From NCBI GenBank assembly GCA_018377375.1, contig JAGZZN010000011.1, forward strand, positions 1-38,802: DNA of 38,802 bases, in the 5' to 3' direction. Source of the DNA: Streptococcus parasanguinis. Lineage in GTDB: Bacteria; Bacillota; Bacilli; Lactobacillales; Streptococcaceae. Below, in pieces: positions 16,211 through 24,709 of the stretch; position 1 is the first letter of the stretch; every line of letters starts with the position of its first letter. The translations under genes were made by a program, and so were the position numbers. The notes beneath the pieces are model-generated. The model was not told the origin of the DNA. It searched no databases and saw only the letters and a program-made list of their open reading frames with translations.

Positions 16211-16677
16211 TAAAAATAAAAGAAAATGAAAGCAGACGAATCTACTGGGGCGATACCGTTCTGGCAGATTATCTTTGGGGGTCGACCATTCAAGCGACTG
16301 ACCAAGGAAGCGTTCAGTTTCAGAACCCCCTCATGCCATCTGGTCAAGTGCTGAAAACTTGGCATTCGCAGACAAATTTTGGCGCAACTCGTCAAATTCC
16401 TAGTCTGCCCCTGCTCAAAAGAGAGCAAGATTATGAATTGGTTATCACGATGGAAGCGACTCCTGCTCATACCGTTATGGTAGAAATCGTCTTCAAAGAT
16501 CGCTTTGGAGAGGTCGTTGGCCGTCGAGTAACCGCAGAAGGTCGCTTGCCGTTTACCTATCCAGATCAAGCATACGCCTATGAAGTACGCTTGCTCAGTG
16601 CAGGTTTGCAAGAGTTTACCTTCCACTATTTCACGATTCAACCAATATCGTCTGAGGGAGCAGAAGTTCTCGAATAG
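16207..16677 (+). CDS. asp3: Accessory Sec system protein Asp3
   Basis: A 156-residue protein of the Asp3 family: small, beta-rich, known to bind the Ser-rich domain and to tie Asp1, Asp2 and SecA2 together. I chose ATG 16207 (MIKIKENESRRIYWGDT) because it overlaps the asp2 stop as ATGA and has a GGAAG site upstream; a start at 16153 would add 18 residues that overlap asp2 heavily. Segments such as MPSGQVLKTWHSQTNF and VEIVFKDRFGE are family-like. No membrane segment. Next gene secA2 begins 31 bases after the stop. Confidence 0.85.
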   Translation: MIKIKENESRRIYWGDTVLADYLWGSTIQATDQGSVQFQNPLMPSGQVLKTWHSQTNFGATRQIPSLPLLKREQDYELVITMEATPAHTVMVEIVFKDRFGEVVGRRVTAEGRLPFTYPDQAYAYEVRLLSAGLQEFTFHYFTIQPISSEGAEVLE

Positions 16678-16708
16678 ACGAACATCACTGCAAAAAAAGA
16701 GGATTACA

Positions 16709-19087
16709 TTGGATTACGTTAAATTAAGAAACATCAAAAAAATCTTAAAAGAAGTCAATAGCTGGAAGGATGACATGGCCCGCTTGACGGATCGACAACT
16801 ACAGGAGAAGACTGTGGAATTTCGGGAACGTCTAGCAGAGGGCGAGACCTTAGATGATCTCTTACCGGAAGCATTTGCGGTTGCGCGGGAAGCTGATAAA
16901 CGGGTCTTGGGCATGTTTCCTTATGACGTGCAAGTCATGGGAGGGATTGTCCTCCACCAAGGTAATGTCGCTGAAATGAATACCGGTGAAGGAAAAACCT
17001 TGACGGCAACTATGCCGGTTTATCTCAATGCCTTAGAGGGCAAAGGAGTCATGGTTATTACGACCAATACCTATCTGGCAACTCGGGATGCAGAAGAGAT
17101 GGGACAGGTCTACCGCTTTTTGGGCTTGACTGTTGGAGTTCCCTTGAAACAATCAGAAGACGAAGAATTAGATCCAGAAGTCAAACGGGAGATTTACCGG
17201 TCAGATGTCATTTATACGACCAATACCAGTCTGGGCTTTGATTATTTAACAGAAAACTTGACGGCTTCGGCAGATGGCCAGTTTTTGGCAGACTTCAATT
17301 ATGCCATTGTCGATGAGATTGATTCGGTGCTTCTAGATAGTGCTCAGACTCCCTTGATTATTTCTGGTTCTCCTCGGGTTCAATCTAACCTATATGGGAT
17401 TATTGATACCCTGATCCAAACCTTCAAAGAGGGGGAAGACTTCAAGTTTGATGAAGAAAAGAAACGGGTTTGGTTGACTCGAAAAGGAGCTCATGCAGCA
17501 GAAGCCTTTCTAGCCATTCCCAACCTCTATGATCCCCAATACCGTGATTTGGTTCGCCATATCAGCCTAGCCCTGCAGGCCAATAAAAACTTTATTAAAG
17601 ATAAGGACTATGTCATCCACCCCAATGTCGAAGGGCAACCGGAGATTGTCTTACTAGACCAGGCGACGGGTCGCTTGATGGAAATGACGCGCTTGCAAGG
17701 AGGACTCCACCAGGCGATTGAAGCTAAAGAGGGTCTCAAGCTCACCCAAGAAACACGGGCCATGGCTTCTATTACTTACCAAAACCTCTTTAAGATGTTT
17801 CGGAAGTTGGGTGGCATGACCGGGACTGGGAAGGTCGCTGAGGCAGAGTTTCTTGATACCTATGCCATGTCAGTGATTAAGATCCCAACCAATCGTAAGA
17901 AGATCCGCAAGGATTTGCCGGATGAAATCTATCAGACCTTGCCGGAAAAAATCGTGGCTTCCTTGGATTATGTGAAGAAGGTCCACGAAAAGGGCAATCC
18001 GATTCTGGTCTTTGCCGGATCGGTTGAAATGTCGATTCTTTATTCGAATCTTCTTTTGCGCGAAGGGATTCCACACAATCTTCTCAATGCCAACAATGCT
18101 CCTCGAGAGGCCCAGATCATTAAGGAATCAGGTCGAAAAGGAGCCGTGACCGTAGCGACTTCCATGGCCGGTCGGGGAACCGATATCAAGTTGGGACCAG
18201 GAGTCGCTGAGTTAGGTGGCTTGGTGGTTGTTGGGACTGAGCGGATGATGAACCAGCGGATTGACCTTCAAATTCGTGGACGTTCAGGTCGCCAAGGAGA
18301 TCCCGGTTTGACCAAGTTCTTCGTCTCTTTGGAAGACGATTTGATGAAAAACTGGGGGCCAGACTGGATCCAGGATACCTATCAAGACTATGATGTGGAT
18401 GAGCGGATTGGTTCAGCCAAAGCTCTGACCAAGCGAAAGTATAGAAACTTGGTGGAACGGGCTCAAAATGCTAGTGAAAGTTCTGGTCAAGCCAGTCGTC
18501 GGATGACGCTAGAATTTGCGGAAAGCATGAACATTCAGCGTGCCATCGTCTACGAAGAGCGCGACCGCTTGATCAAACAAGAAGGACGCTTGGACGACAT
18601 CGTTGAAAAAGTGCTTCGTTCCGTCTTTTCAAGCGTAGTCCGTAAAAAAGAATACAAGGAACCAGTAGCTTTTTATCGCTATATGTTAGACAATGTTAGC
18701 TACCAAGTGGATCCTGAAAAGGCCCACCAAACCTTCCGTAGCAAGAAAACCAAAGAGAATTTCTTATGGGAAATCGCTAAAAGTGAGTTAGAAGCTAAGT
18801 ATGAGATCTTAGGCACCGATGAGGTGATCGCCCAATTTCAGCGCATGGCCATCCTAAAAGCTATCGATGAAAACTGGGTCGAGCAGGTAGACTATCTGCA
18901 ACAATTGCGCATGGCGCTCTCTGGTCAGTACACCAGTCAGAAAAACCCTTTGGTAGAATTTTTCCAAGAAGCCTACCAATCCTTTGAACGAATGAAAGAG
19001 GCGGCCAAAGAACAAATGGTCCGCAATCTCTTACTGAGTCGAGTAGAAATCAATAAAAAAGGGGAAATTGTCTTGCATTTCCCATAA
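16709..19087 (+). CDS. secA2: Accessory Sec ATPase SecA2 (TTG start)
   Basis: A 792-residue SecA2, the motor that pushes SRRPs through SecY2. Walker A MNTGEGKT is at about residues 90-97; the Walker B-type VDEIDSVLLD and the RGRSGRQGDPG motif of the second nucleotide-binding half are intact. The C-terminal zinc-binding tail of housekeeping SecA is absent and the protein is shorter, both typical of SecA2. I start it at TTG 16709, giving MDYVKLRNIKKI, because AAAGAGG lies six bases upstream. The longer frame from ATG 16580 would overlap asp3 almost entirely out of frame and add a non-family N-terminus. Confidence 0.93.
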   Translation: MDYVKLRNIKKILKEVNSWKDDMARLTDRQLQEKTVEFRERLAEGETLDDLLPEAFAVAREADKRVLGMFPYDVQVMGGIVLHQGNVAEMNTGEGKTLTATMPVYLNALEGKGVMVITTNTYLATRDAEEMGQVYRFLGLTVGVPLKQSEDEELDPEVKREIYRSDVIYTTNTSLGFDYLTENLTASADGQFLADFNYAIVDEIDSVLLDSAQTPLIISGSPRVQSNLYGIIDTLIQTFKEGEDFKFDEEKKRVWLTRKGAHAAEAFLAIPNLYDPQYRDLVRHISLALQANKNFIKDKDYVIHPNVEGQPEIVLLDQATGRLMEMTRLQGGLHQAIEAKEGLKLTQETRAMASITYQNLFKMFRKLGGMTGTGKVAEAEFLDTYAMSVIKIPTNRKKIRKDLPDEIYQTLPEKIVASLDYVKKVHEKGNPILVFAGSVEMSILYSNLLLREGIPHNLLNANNAPREAQIIKESGRKGAVTVATSMAGRGTDIKLGPGVAELGGLVVVGTERMMNQRIDLQIRGRSGRQGDPGLTKFFVSLEDDLMKNWGPDWIQDTYQDYDVDERIGSAKALTKRKYRNLVERAQNASESSGQASRRMTLEFAESMNIQRAIVYEERDRLIKQEGRLDDIVEKVLRSVFSSVVRKKEYKEPVAFYRYMLDNVSYQVDPEKAHQTFRSKKTKENFLWEIAKSELEAKYEILGTDEVIAQFQRMAILKAIDENWVEQVDYLQQLRMALSGQYTSQKNPLVEFFQEAYQSFERMKEAAKEQMVRNLLLSRVEINKKGEIVLHFP

Positions 19088-19098
19088 AAGAGGACATT

Positions 19099-20613
19099 AT
19101 GACAGTATACAATATCAACCTTGGAATCGGTTGGGCCAGCAGTGGTGTTGAGTATGCCCAGGCCTATCGTGCCCAGTTGTTACGCAATATCCATCAACCA
19201 GCCAAGTTTGTCTTTATGGATATGATCCTAGCCGATAATATCCAGCATTTAACAGAAAATATCGGTTTTAAAAATGATGAAATCATCTGGCTCTATAGCC
19301 ATTTTACAGATATAAAAATTGCGCCAACGACCTATACCATTGATCAGGTCTTAGCAGGATTTGCCGGAAAACCGACTCGTGAAGAAGTTGACGGTAAGAT
19401 CAAGCGCTTCTTTTATGAGGACCAGGACAACTTTTTGACCTGCTACTTGCGCGCAGAAAACAGTCCCTATGTCGAACGTTGCGAGTACGTGTCTAGAGGG
19501 ATTTTAGTGAGAAAGGATTATTTCTCCTATACCCGCTATTGTACCGAGTACTTTATTCCTAAGAACAACCAAGCCAACTTGATTGAGCGCCGTTTTTACA
19601 ATGAAGACGGGACAGTTGCCTACAGCATGCAGATGGCAGATGGCCGCGAAATCTATCGTTTTCCAGATCGCTACCTGGTTGGTCGCCAAGAATTAATCCG
19701 CTACTTCATGCAGACCCTTCAATTGACCAAACAAGATTTGGTGATTTTGGATCGGGAAACCAATATTGGGCAGCCTATCTTTGAAGAAGCGCAAAAGGCC
19801 CGTCTGGGTGTGGTCGTCCATGCCGAGCACTTCAGTGCCAATAATGTTGATGATCAGTATATCCTGTGGAACAACTACTACGAGTACCAATTTACCAATG
19901 CAGACAAGGTGGACTTCTTTATTGTTGCGACGGATCGCCAAAAAGAAATCTTGGCCGAGCAGTTTGCCAAATACACCAACCATCAGCCAGCTATCTATAC
20001 CATTCCAGTTGGGAGTCTTGCAAGCTTGCCACAAAACGAAAATCGTACCCCGTTTTCTATGATTACTGCCTCTCGTTTGGCGACAGAAAAGCATATTGAC
20101 TGGTTGGTGCGAGCAGTGGTTCGCGCCAAAAAAGAATTGCCAGAACTGTCTTTTGACATCTATGGAAAAGGTGGAGAAGAAGGCAAGTTGCGTTCTCTAA
20201 TTGATGAATTGGGGGCAGCAGACTATATCCATCTCAAAGGGCATGCCAATCTAGAGGAAATTTATAAGAATTATGAGGTTTACCTGTCAGCATCGACCAG
20301 TGAAGGCTTTGGGTTGACCTTGATGGAGGCGATTGGTTCGGGTCTACCGATTATCGGTTTTGACGTTCCTTATGGCAACCAGACCTTTGTCACAGAAGGT
20401 AAAAATGGCTATCTCATTCCGCCTTCAGCAGATCAAGTGGTCGACCAGATCGCTTCTGCCTTTGCGGAAAAAATGATCCAGCTATACAAAAAGGATGATC
20501 TAGCCAGCATGCGTCAAGCATCTTATGCGCGTGCAGAAGACTTTTTGACCAGCCGAGTAGAAGAAGCTTGGGCACAATTGATAGAAGAGGTGACACATGC
20601 TGAACGTATTTGA
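19099..20613 (+). CDS. gtfA: SRRP O-GlcNAc transferase catalytic subunit GtfA (Gtf1)
   Basis: A 504-residue family GT4 retaining glycosyltransferase that transfers GlcNAc from UDP-GlcNAc to Ser/Thr of the SRRP repeats in the cytoplasm. The GT-B fold C-terminal donor site is clear: SEGFGLTLME at 401-410 gives the E(7)E pair (Glu402/Glu410), followed by GSGLPIIGFDVPYGN. The N-terminal half contains the extended beta-sheet insertion typical of Gtf1, where it binds GtfB. ATG 19099 follows an AAGAGGA site in the 11-base gap after secA2. It overlaps gtfB by 17 bases. Confidence 0.92.
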   Translation: MTVYNINLGIGWASSGVEYAQAYRAQLLRNIHQPAKFVFMDMILADNIQHLTENIGFKNDEIIWLYSHFTDIKIAPTTYTIDQVLAGFAGKPTREEVDGKIKRFFYEDQDNFLTCYLRAENSPYVERCEYVSRGILVRKDYFSYTRYCTEYFIPKNNQANLIERRFYNEDGTVAYSMQMADGREIYRFPDRYLVGRQELIRYFMQTLQLTKQDLVILDRETNIGQPIFEEAQKARLGVVVHAEHFSANNVDDQYILWNNYYEYQFTNADKVDFFIVATDRQKEILAEQFAKYTNHQPAIYTIPVGSLASLPQNENRTPFSMITASRLATEKHIDWLVRAVVRAKKELPELSFDIYGKGGEEGKLRSLIDELGAADYIHLKGHANLEEIYKNYEVYLSASTSEGFGLTLMEAIGSGLPIIGFDVPYGNQTFVTEGKNGYLIPPSADQVVDQIASAFAEKMIQLYKKDDLASMRQASYARAEDFLTSRVEEAWAQLIEEVTHAERI

Positions 20614-21952
20614 TAGTTATTCTCGTGAAAGCCAAGACTTGCTCCACTCCATGAAAGAGTCTGGTTTTGACCACCCGACCGTTGTTTTGGAGCCAAACGG
20701 TTTCTTACCAGACGGTGTCGAGTCTCCCTTTATCTATTTTTTAGGACAAGCAAAAGGAGAGAAGCGCGGACGCTACTTTAATGAAGTTCCAGTGCCTGAT
20801 TTCTGGGAAGTTTCTGGGGATAACAGTTCGGGAAAAGTGACCTACTATGGTCAAGAAAAGGCTCGAATTGTGTACCATGCTGCTTCCTATAAACGCATCG
20901 TCGAGCGCCTGGAGTGGTTGGATGATAAGGGGCAAGTGGTCATGGTTGAGCACTATGACCAATACGGTCGTAAGATTGCTGTAACGACTTGTGGCGATCA
21001 GGGACAGTATTTGGTGACCACTTATTTTGAAGGGGATATCGAGCGCTTGACAGAGAATCACCAAACAGGGGATTTGATCTTGACCTTGGACCATCAACCC
21101 ATGCGGATTTTCAAGAATCGCTTAGATTACTTTGTCTTTTATCTAGAGTATCGTGGTTTTGATCTAGATGGTTTGGTCTACAATACGCTGGCTACCTCCT
21201 TTAGCATTAGTCTCCAGCTAGGCAATAAAGGCATCAAAGGACGCGACGTCTTGGTGTGGCAAGAGCCTCTTCACGACAGCCTTCCGGGCAACATGCAGTT
21301 GATTCTAAAGAGCCCAGAAATCCGGACCAAGAAGATCTTGATTCCGCAAAACGCGACCTATCATCGCGCTTTGCAGTTGACCTCGCAAGATCAGCATAGC
21401 TATTTTGGACCCCTTGGCTACCTGTATGATTTCAAGGTGAAAGACGATATCCGTAAAGACGCCTTTGTTTTGACTAATTCGGATCAGATCGAAGCCTTGA
21501 CCTACCTAGTAGAGAATTTGCCGAATGTGACCTTCCGTGTAGCAGCTTTGACGGAGATGTCTGCGAGCCTCTTGTCTATGGTCCGCTATCCAAATGTGGT
21601 CTTGTACCAAAATATCAGTCAAGAGCGGATCAAAGAGTTGCTTAAGGTCTCTAGTATTTATCTGGATATCAACCACTATGCAGAGGTACAAGGCATTGTT
21701 CGCAAGGCCTTCGAACACCAGCAAGTCATCCTTGCCTTTAGCCATACCCTGCATGACCGCCACTTCCTCGCACAAGCCAATATCTTTGATCAAGGAAAAG
21801 AAGCAGATATGGTGGCCCGTATCCAGGAAATCTACCAATCTGTGGATAACTACAGAGAAGCCGTTGCGCAACAAATTGCTCAATCAAGTAGCGTTGAGCC
21901 AGCTGTTTTCAAAGCTCGCTTGCAAGAAGGGATAGGTGGACACAGTGAGTGA
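20597..21952 (+). CDS. gtfB: GtfB (Gtf2), GtfA-binding subunit of the SRRP O-GlcNAc transferase
   Basis: A 451-residue Gtf2-type protein. Family knowledge: it has a GT-B fold but no detectable transferase activity of its own, binds the polypeptide acceptor, and stabilises and activates GtfA. It shares the beta-sheet add-on with GtfA (for example RYFNEVPVPDFWEVSG and YYGQEKARIVY here), and the E(7)E donor motif seen in gtfA is not found. ATG 20597 lies inside gtfA behind GAAGAGG. The stop overlaps the start of asp4, keeping the operon tightly coupled. Confidence 0.9.
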   Translation: MLNVFDSYSRESQDLLHSMKESGFDHPTVVLEPNGFLPDGVESPFIYFLGQAKGEKRGRYFNEVPVPDFWEVSGDNSSGKVTYYGQEKARIVYHAASYKRIVERLEWLDDKGQVVMVEHYDQYGRKIAVTTCGDQGQYLVTTYFEGDIERLTENHQTGDLILTLDHQPMRIFKNRLDYFVFYLEYRGFDLDGLVYNTLATSFSISLQLGNKGIKGRDVLVWQEPLHDSLPGNMQLILKSPEIRTKKILIPQNATYHRALQLTSQDQHSYFGPLGYLYDFKVKDDIRKDAFVLTNSDQIEALTYLVENLPNVTFRVAALTEMSASLLSMVRYPNVVLYQNISQERIKELLKVSSIYLDINHYAEVQGIVRKAFEHQQVILAFSHTLHDRHFLAQANIFDQGKEADMVARIQEIYQSVDNYREAVAQQIAQSSSVEPAVFKARLQEGIGGHSE

Positions 21953-22136
21953 TCGTAAGAAAGATTTATTTTACAAAGAAGTAGAAGGAAGGATGGAGTC
22001 TCTCAAACGCCGTCCTGCCGAAAAAGAAAAGACGACACGTTCTGAAAAGATCAATGTTACTTTTAATGTGATCATTGGTTTGGTGATTCTGCTGGGAGTT
22101 ATTTTTACCCTCTTCAGAGTGTTAGGAGGATCCTAA
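21945..22136 (+). CDS. asp4: Accessory Sec protein Asp4 (SecE-like)
   Basis: A 63-residue protein with a charged N-terminal half (DLFYKEVEGRMESLKRRP) and one membrane segment (NVIIGLVILLGVIFTLFRVL), the layout of Asp4, the SecE-like partner of SecY2. I prefer GTG 21945, which has AGGTGG five bases upstream; GTG 21936 would give three more residues and cannot be excluded. It overlaps the gtfB stop and ends one base before the asp5 ATG. Confidence 0.82.
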   Translation: MSDRKKDLFYKEVEGRMESLKRRPAEKEKTTRSEKINVTFNVIIGLVILLGVIFTLFRVLGGS

Positions 22137-22137
22137 G

Positions 22138-22362
22138 ATGGAAATGGTATTTGCAATCGGGATCTCGATCTTATCCCTCGCTCTTGTGGTTCTGATCACC
22201 CTGCAGCCTCGCCAACAACAATCGCTCTCAACAGATGCGACCAGTAACCTAGGAAAACCAAGTTACTGGCGCTCCCACCGTGGACTTAAGCTAGCGACCC
22301 TTGTTGTTAGTATCGTCTTTCTCCTATCCTTATTTCTTTATATGATGGTCGTACAGGCCTAG
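22138..22362 (+). CDS. asp5: Accessory Sec protein Asp5 (SecG-like)
   Basis: A 74-residue protein with two hydrophobic segments (about residues 2-22 and 50-72) around a polar loop containing Gln/Ser-rich and SYWRSHRG sequences. This hairpin layout, and the position as last gene of the accessory Sec operon, fit Asp5, the SecG-like subunit of the SecY2 channel. A strong TTAGGAGG site precedes ATG 22138. The operon ends at the hairpin starting at 22393. Confidence 0.82.
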   Translation: MEMVFAIGISILSLALVVLITLQPRQQQSLSTDATSNLGKPSYWRSHRGLKLATLVVSIVFLLSLFLYMMVVQA

Positions 22363-22387
22363 TTTCTAAGATGACTCTATCTACAAT

Positions 22388-22573
22388 TTGAAGAGGCTGG
22401 GACAAAAGTCCTAGCCTCTCAATTATTTTTGGATTGTCGATCAAGACGCAGTAGTTGAGTGGGCTCTACTACGCTGATTTCATCAGCTTTTACACCCCCA
22501 CTCAACTGTGCGGAGGTGGGACGACGAAATCGAATTCTAACGAATTACCGATTTCTATCCCACTCTCTTTTTT
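22388..22573. repeat. Composite palindromic intergenic element
   Basis: The 269-base gap between asp5 and the transporter is mostly nested inverted repeats. After the terminator hairpin, AGTTGAGTGGG (22453-22463) pairs with CCCACTCAACT (22497-22507) and encloses GCTGAT/ATCAGC (22473-22478/22482-22487). A third structure has GTGGGA (22516-22521)/TCCCAC (22558-22563), GAAATCG/CGATTTC (22526-22532/22549-22555) and AATTC/GAATT, then a T run. It has the look of a dispersed streptococcal intergenic repeat, though only one copy is in this window. Confidence 0.6.
22393..22430 (+). terminator. Terminator of the accessory Sec operon
   Basis: GAGGCTGGGAC (22393-22403) pairs with GTCCTAGCCTC (22409-22419, one G-U) around AAAAG-type loop bases, followed by a T-rich run. 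It is also the left part of a larger repeat-like element. Confidence 0.85.
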
Positions 22574-22594
22574 ATCCTGCTTCCTTCTATTTTA

Positions 22595-22603
22595 TGGTAT
22601 ACT
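22595..22603 (+). promoter_or_regulatory. Extended -10 promoter of the TDT transporter gene
   Basis: TGG followed by TATACT, 29 bases before the ATG at 22632; no convincing -35. Confidence 0.55.
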
Positions 22604-22631
22604 GAAAGCGACAACATGATTGGAGCTCCCG

Positions 22632-23525
22632 ATGAAAAAGATCCCCTTAGTATTTTCAGGCTGTCTGTTAGGATTGGTTGGCGCTGGAAACCTTCTTGCA
22701 GACTCGCTACCCTTTCTTGCTCATGCCTTTAGTCTGACAGGTTTGTTCTTCTGGTTTTTCTTTGTGGTTTATCATGCAATTCGCTGGCAAGAAACCAAGA
22801 TAGAATTCCAACAACCAGCCCTTTTATCTGGGATGGCGACTTTTCCCATGGCAGGGATGATTCTATCCACCTATCTTTTGCGCCTCTTTCCCTCCTTTGG
22901 AGGTCTATCACAGTTGGTCTGGTGGTCTGCCTTTCTCTTGGATCTGGGCTTGATTCTCTATTTTACCAAGACCCATGTCCTAGCGCGACCAAGAGCCAAT
23001 GCCACTCCCAGTTGGACCGTTCTCTATGTGGGCATTGCAGTAGCAGCTTTGACCTATCCAGTTGTGGGAATAAGAGAGATTGCTTATTTCGCTTTAGTGA
23101 TTGGTTTTGGTTTGACCTTTCTTCTTTATCCCCTTATCTATCATGATTTGAAGCAGTCCCCCTTACCCAGTCATCTGTTGGGCCAAGAAGGCATCTATTG
23201 CGCTCCCTTTTCCCTTCTTTTAGCAGCTCTGGTTCGTGTGGGTGGAGCAAGCCTGCCTACCTGGTTCTTACTGATCATGGTGGTGGCCTCGCAAGGTTTT
23301 TATTTCTTTGTTTTGACGCGCCTACCGAAAATGATCACAGAAGGTTTTCAACCTGCTTTTTCAGCCCTGACCTTTCCAACAGTCATCACAGCGACCTCTT
23401 TGAAAATGGCCCAAGGCTTGTTGCAACTACCTTTCTTGACAGCTCTCGTATGGCTGGAAACTCTTCTTTGTCTCTTGATTTTAGTCGCTGTCCTAGGTGG
23501 TTATGTGGCCTATCTCAGAGAGTAG
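22632..23525 (+). CDS. TDT/TehA-like membrane transporter
   Basis: A 297-residue integral membrane protein with about ten hydrophobic segments and short loops. The pattern of segments, including GMATFPMAGMILSTYLLR and the late PAFSALTFPTVITATSLKMA, fits the tellurite-resistance/dicarboxylate transporter (TDT, TehA/SLAC1-like) family, which act as anion channels or carboxylate exporters. The substrate cannot be told. I start at ATG 22632, with GGAG six bases upstream, instead of TTG 22620. It stands alone between its own promoter and that of the next gene. Confidence 0.72.
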   Translation: MKKIPLVFSGCLLGLVGAGNLLADSLPFLAHAFSLTGLFFWFFFVVYHAIRWQETKIEFQQPALLSGMATFPMAGMILSTYLLRLFPSFGGLSQLVWWSAFLLDLGLILYFTKTHVLARPRANATPSWTVLYVGIAVAALTYPVVGIREIAYFALVIGFGLTFLLYPLIYHDLKQSPLPSHLLGQEGIYCAPFSLLLAALVRVGGASLPTWFLLIMVVASQGFYFFVLTRLPKMITEGFQPAFSALTFPTVITATSLKMAQGLLQLPFLTALVWLETLLCLLILVAVLGGYVAYLRE

Positions 23526-23542
23526 GAAGGCATCCTTTTTCA

Positions 23543-23571
23543 TTGAAACCTTGTCACGATTATGGTAAGAT
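23543..23571 (+). promoter_or_regulatory. Promoter of the CPBP protease gene
   Basis: TTGAAA at 23543-23548 and TAAGAT at 23566-23571 with a 17-bp spacer and TGG extended -10. Confidence 0.7.
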
Positions 23572-23610
23572 GCACTATACGATTTGTCAGACTTTATAGG
23601 AAAGGTATCT

Positions 23611-24288
23611 ATGAAATTCATCAAAGGAAAGCTCTCACTGCTGTATCCCCTCTTTCTGCTCTTGTTTTATTTTTATGTTCGGCCTCAATTTCGCCCCTTG
23701 GCCCAGTATGTCTCCAATAGTGTAGCAAGCGCCAATAGCTATTATTGGACCTTATTTGGCCTAGAAGGCCTCTATGCAGTCTTTACAGGATTTTTGGTCT
23801 ATCGTTTTTCTAAAAAAGCGCAGTTTAAGCTGGGGAAGAACCCTCTTCAAGCTCTGATAGAAGCCGTTTTTGCGGCCTGTTTGGTTTACTGGTTGGACTA
23901 CTTCATCAGTGGTTTTGTTCAAGGACGGGCAGCCGTTTTGAGTCTCTTTCCACGGGAAATTAGCCCCACAGGGGTGCTTATCCTGGTGATCGCAATGGTC
24001 GTCATCCGGCCAGTGACAGAAGAGCTGATTTTTCGTGGAGCCTTGGTGAATGCCTACTTCAAAGGCTGGAAACTCTATGCTGAGATTTGGCTTCCAGCCC
24101 TCATCTACAGTGGCTTACATTTTCTCCACACTCCCTTTTCGCTGGGAGCTTCTATCATCTATCTCCTGCCGAGTGTGATTTTTGGGATCCTGTATTATCG
24201 GAGTAATACGCTCCTTTCTCCTATTTTGGCTCATATCTTGCTCAATCTCTACTACACCTTGCCTTTACTTTTATCTGTATTTAAGTAG
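23611..24288 (+). CDS. CPBP family intramembrane metalloprotease
   Basis: A 225-residue membrane protein with the CPBP (CAAX protease / bacteriocin-processing, Abi) signature: EELIFRG with Glu137, Glu138 and Arg142; GLHFLHT with His170 and His173; and a last-helix His208 (LAHILLN). The residues expected to hold the metal are present. In streptococci such proteins are linked to bacteriocin immunity or peptide processing, but nothing nearby suggests a substrate. ATG 23611 is preceded by GGAAAGG; TTG 23584 is rejected because it overlaps the promoter region. Monocistronic by its own promoter and a weak terminator. Confidence 0.85.
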   Translation: MKFIKGKLSLLYPLFLLLFYFYVRPQFRPLAQYVSNSVASANSYYWTLFGLEGLYAVFTGFLVYRFSKKAQFKLGKNPLQALIEAVFAACLVYWLDYFISGFVQGRAAVLSLFPREISPTGVLILVIAMVVIRPVTEELIFRGALVNAYFKGWKLYAEIWLPALIYSGLHFLHTPFSLGASIIYLLPSVIFGILYYRSNTLLSPILAHILLNLYYTLPLLLSVFK

Positions 24289-24289
24289 C

Positions 24290-24320
24290 AACCGATTTCC
24301 TGAGTGAGATTGGTTTTTTT
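24290..24320 (+). terminator. Weak terminator after the CPBP gene
   Basis: AACCGAT (24290-24296) pairs with ATTGGTT (24309-24315, one G-U) and is followed by a T run. It overlaps the -35 of the rnpA promoter, so the boundary is very compact. Confidence 0.55.
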
Positions 24321-24337
24321 TGAAAATATGGTATAAT
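24310..24337 (+). promoter_or_regulatory. Promoter of rnpA-yidC-jag
   Basis: TTGGTT at 24310-24315 and TATAAT at 24332-24337 with a 16-bp spacer and TGG extended -10. Confidence 0.7.
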
Positions 24338-24366
24338 AGAATAAATTTAATAGAGGGAGTGGAGGT

Positions 24367-24708
24367 TTGAAAAAAAGCTACCGCGTCAAACGTGACAAAG
24401 ATTTTAATGCTATTTTTAAAAGTGGTCAAAATGTTGCCAATCGGAAATTCGTTGTTTACCGCTTGCGCAAAGACCAACCGCATTTTCGAGTCGGCCTGTC
24501 TGTTAGTAAGAAACTGGGAAATGCTGTGACCAGAAATCGCATCAAACGTTTGATTCGCCATGTTTTGATCAAACACCAAGCCTTCCTTACGACCGATGAT
24601 TTTGTTGTCATTGCTCGTAAAGGAGTGGAGGAGCTCGACTTTCATCAAGTAGAGAAAAATCTTGTACATGTCTTAAAATTAGCGCATGTCTACCAAGAAA
24701 GGGAATAA
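24367..24708 (+). CDS. rnpA: Ribonuclease P protein component (TTG start)
   Basis: A 113-residue basic protein that assists the RNase P RNA in trimming tRNA 5' ends. It begins with the family sequence KKSYRVKRDKDFNAIFKSG and carries the RNR signature region (GLSVSKKLGNAVTRNRIKRL) at about residues 42-61, so it is intact and of normal length. Start is TTG 24367 with GAGGGAG eight bases upstream, as is usual for streptococcal rnpA. The stop is one base before the yidC GTG, so the two are coupled. Confidence 0.95.
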   Translation: MKKSYRVKRDKDFNAIFKSGQNVANRKFVVYRLRKDQPHFRVGLSVSKKLGNAVTRNRIKRLIRHVLIKHQAFLTTDDFVVIARKGVEELDFHQVEKNLVHVLKLAHVYQERE

Positions 24709-24709
24709 T

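Noticed and set aside
16580..16708. Upstream ATG that would extend SecA2 by 43 residues
   Set aside because: It lies inside asp3 in another frame and gives a non-family N-terminus; TTG 16709 has a proper ribosome site and the right length.
22363..22631. Possible IS remnant in the gap after asp5
   Set aside because: Inverted repeats are present but there is no transposase fragment and no target-site duplication that I can see; kept as a structured intergenic element.
23584..23610. TTG start extending the CPBP protease by nine residues
   Set aside because: It begins only 13 bases after the -10 and has no ribosome site; ATG 23611 has GGAAAGG.
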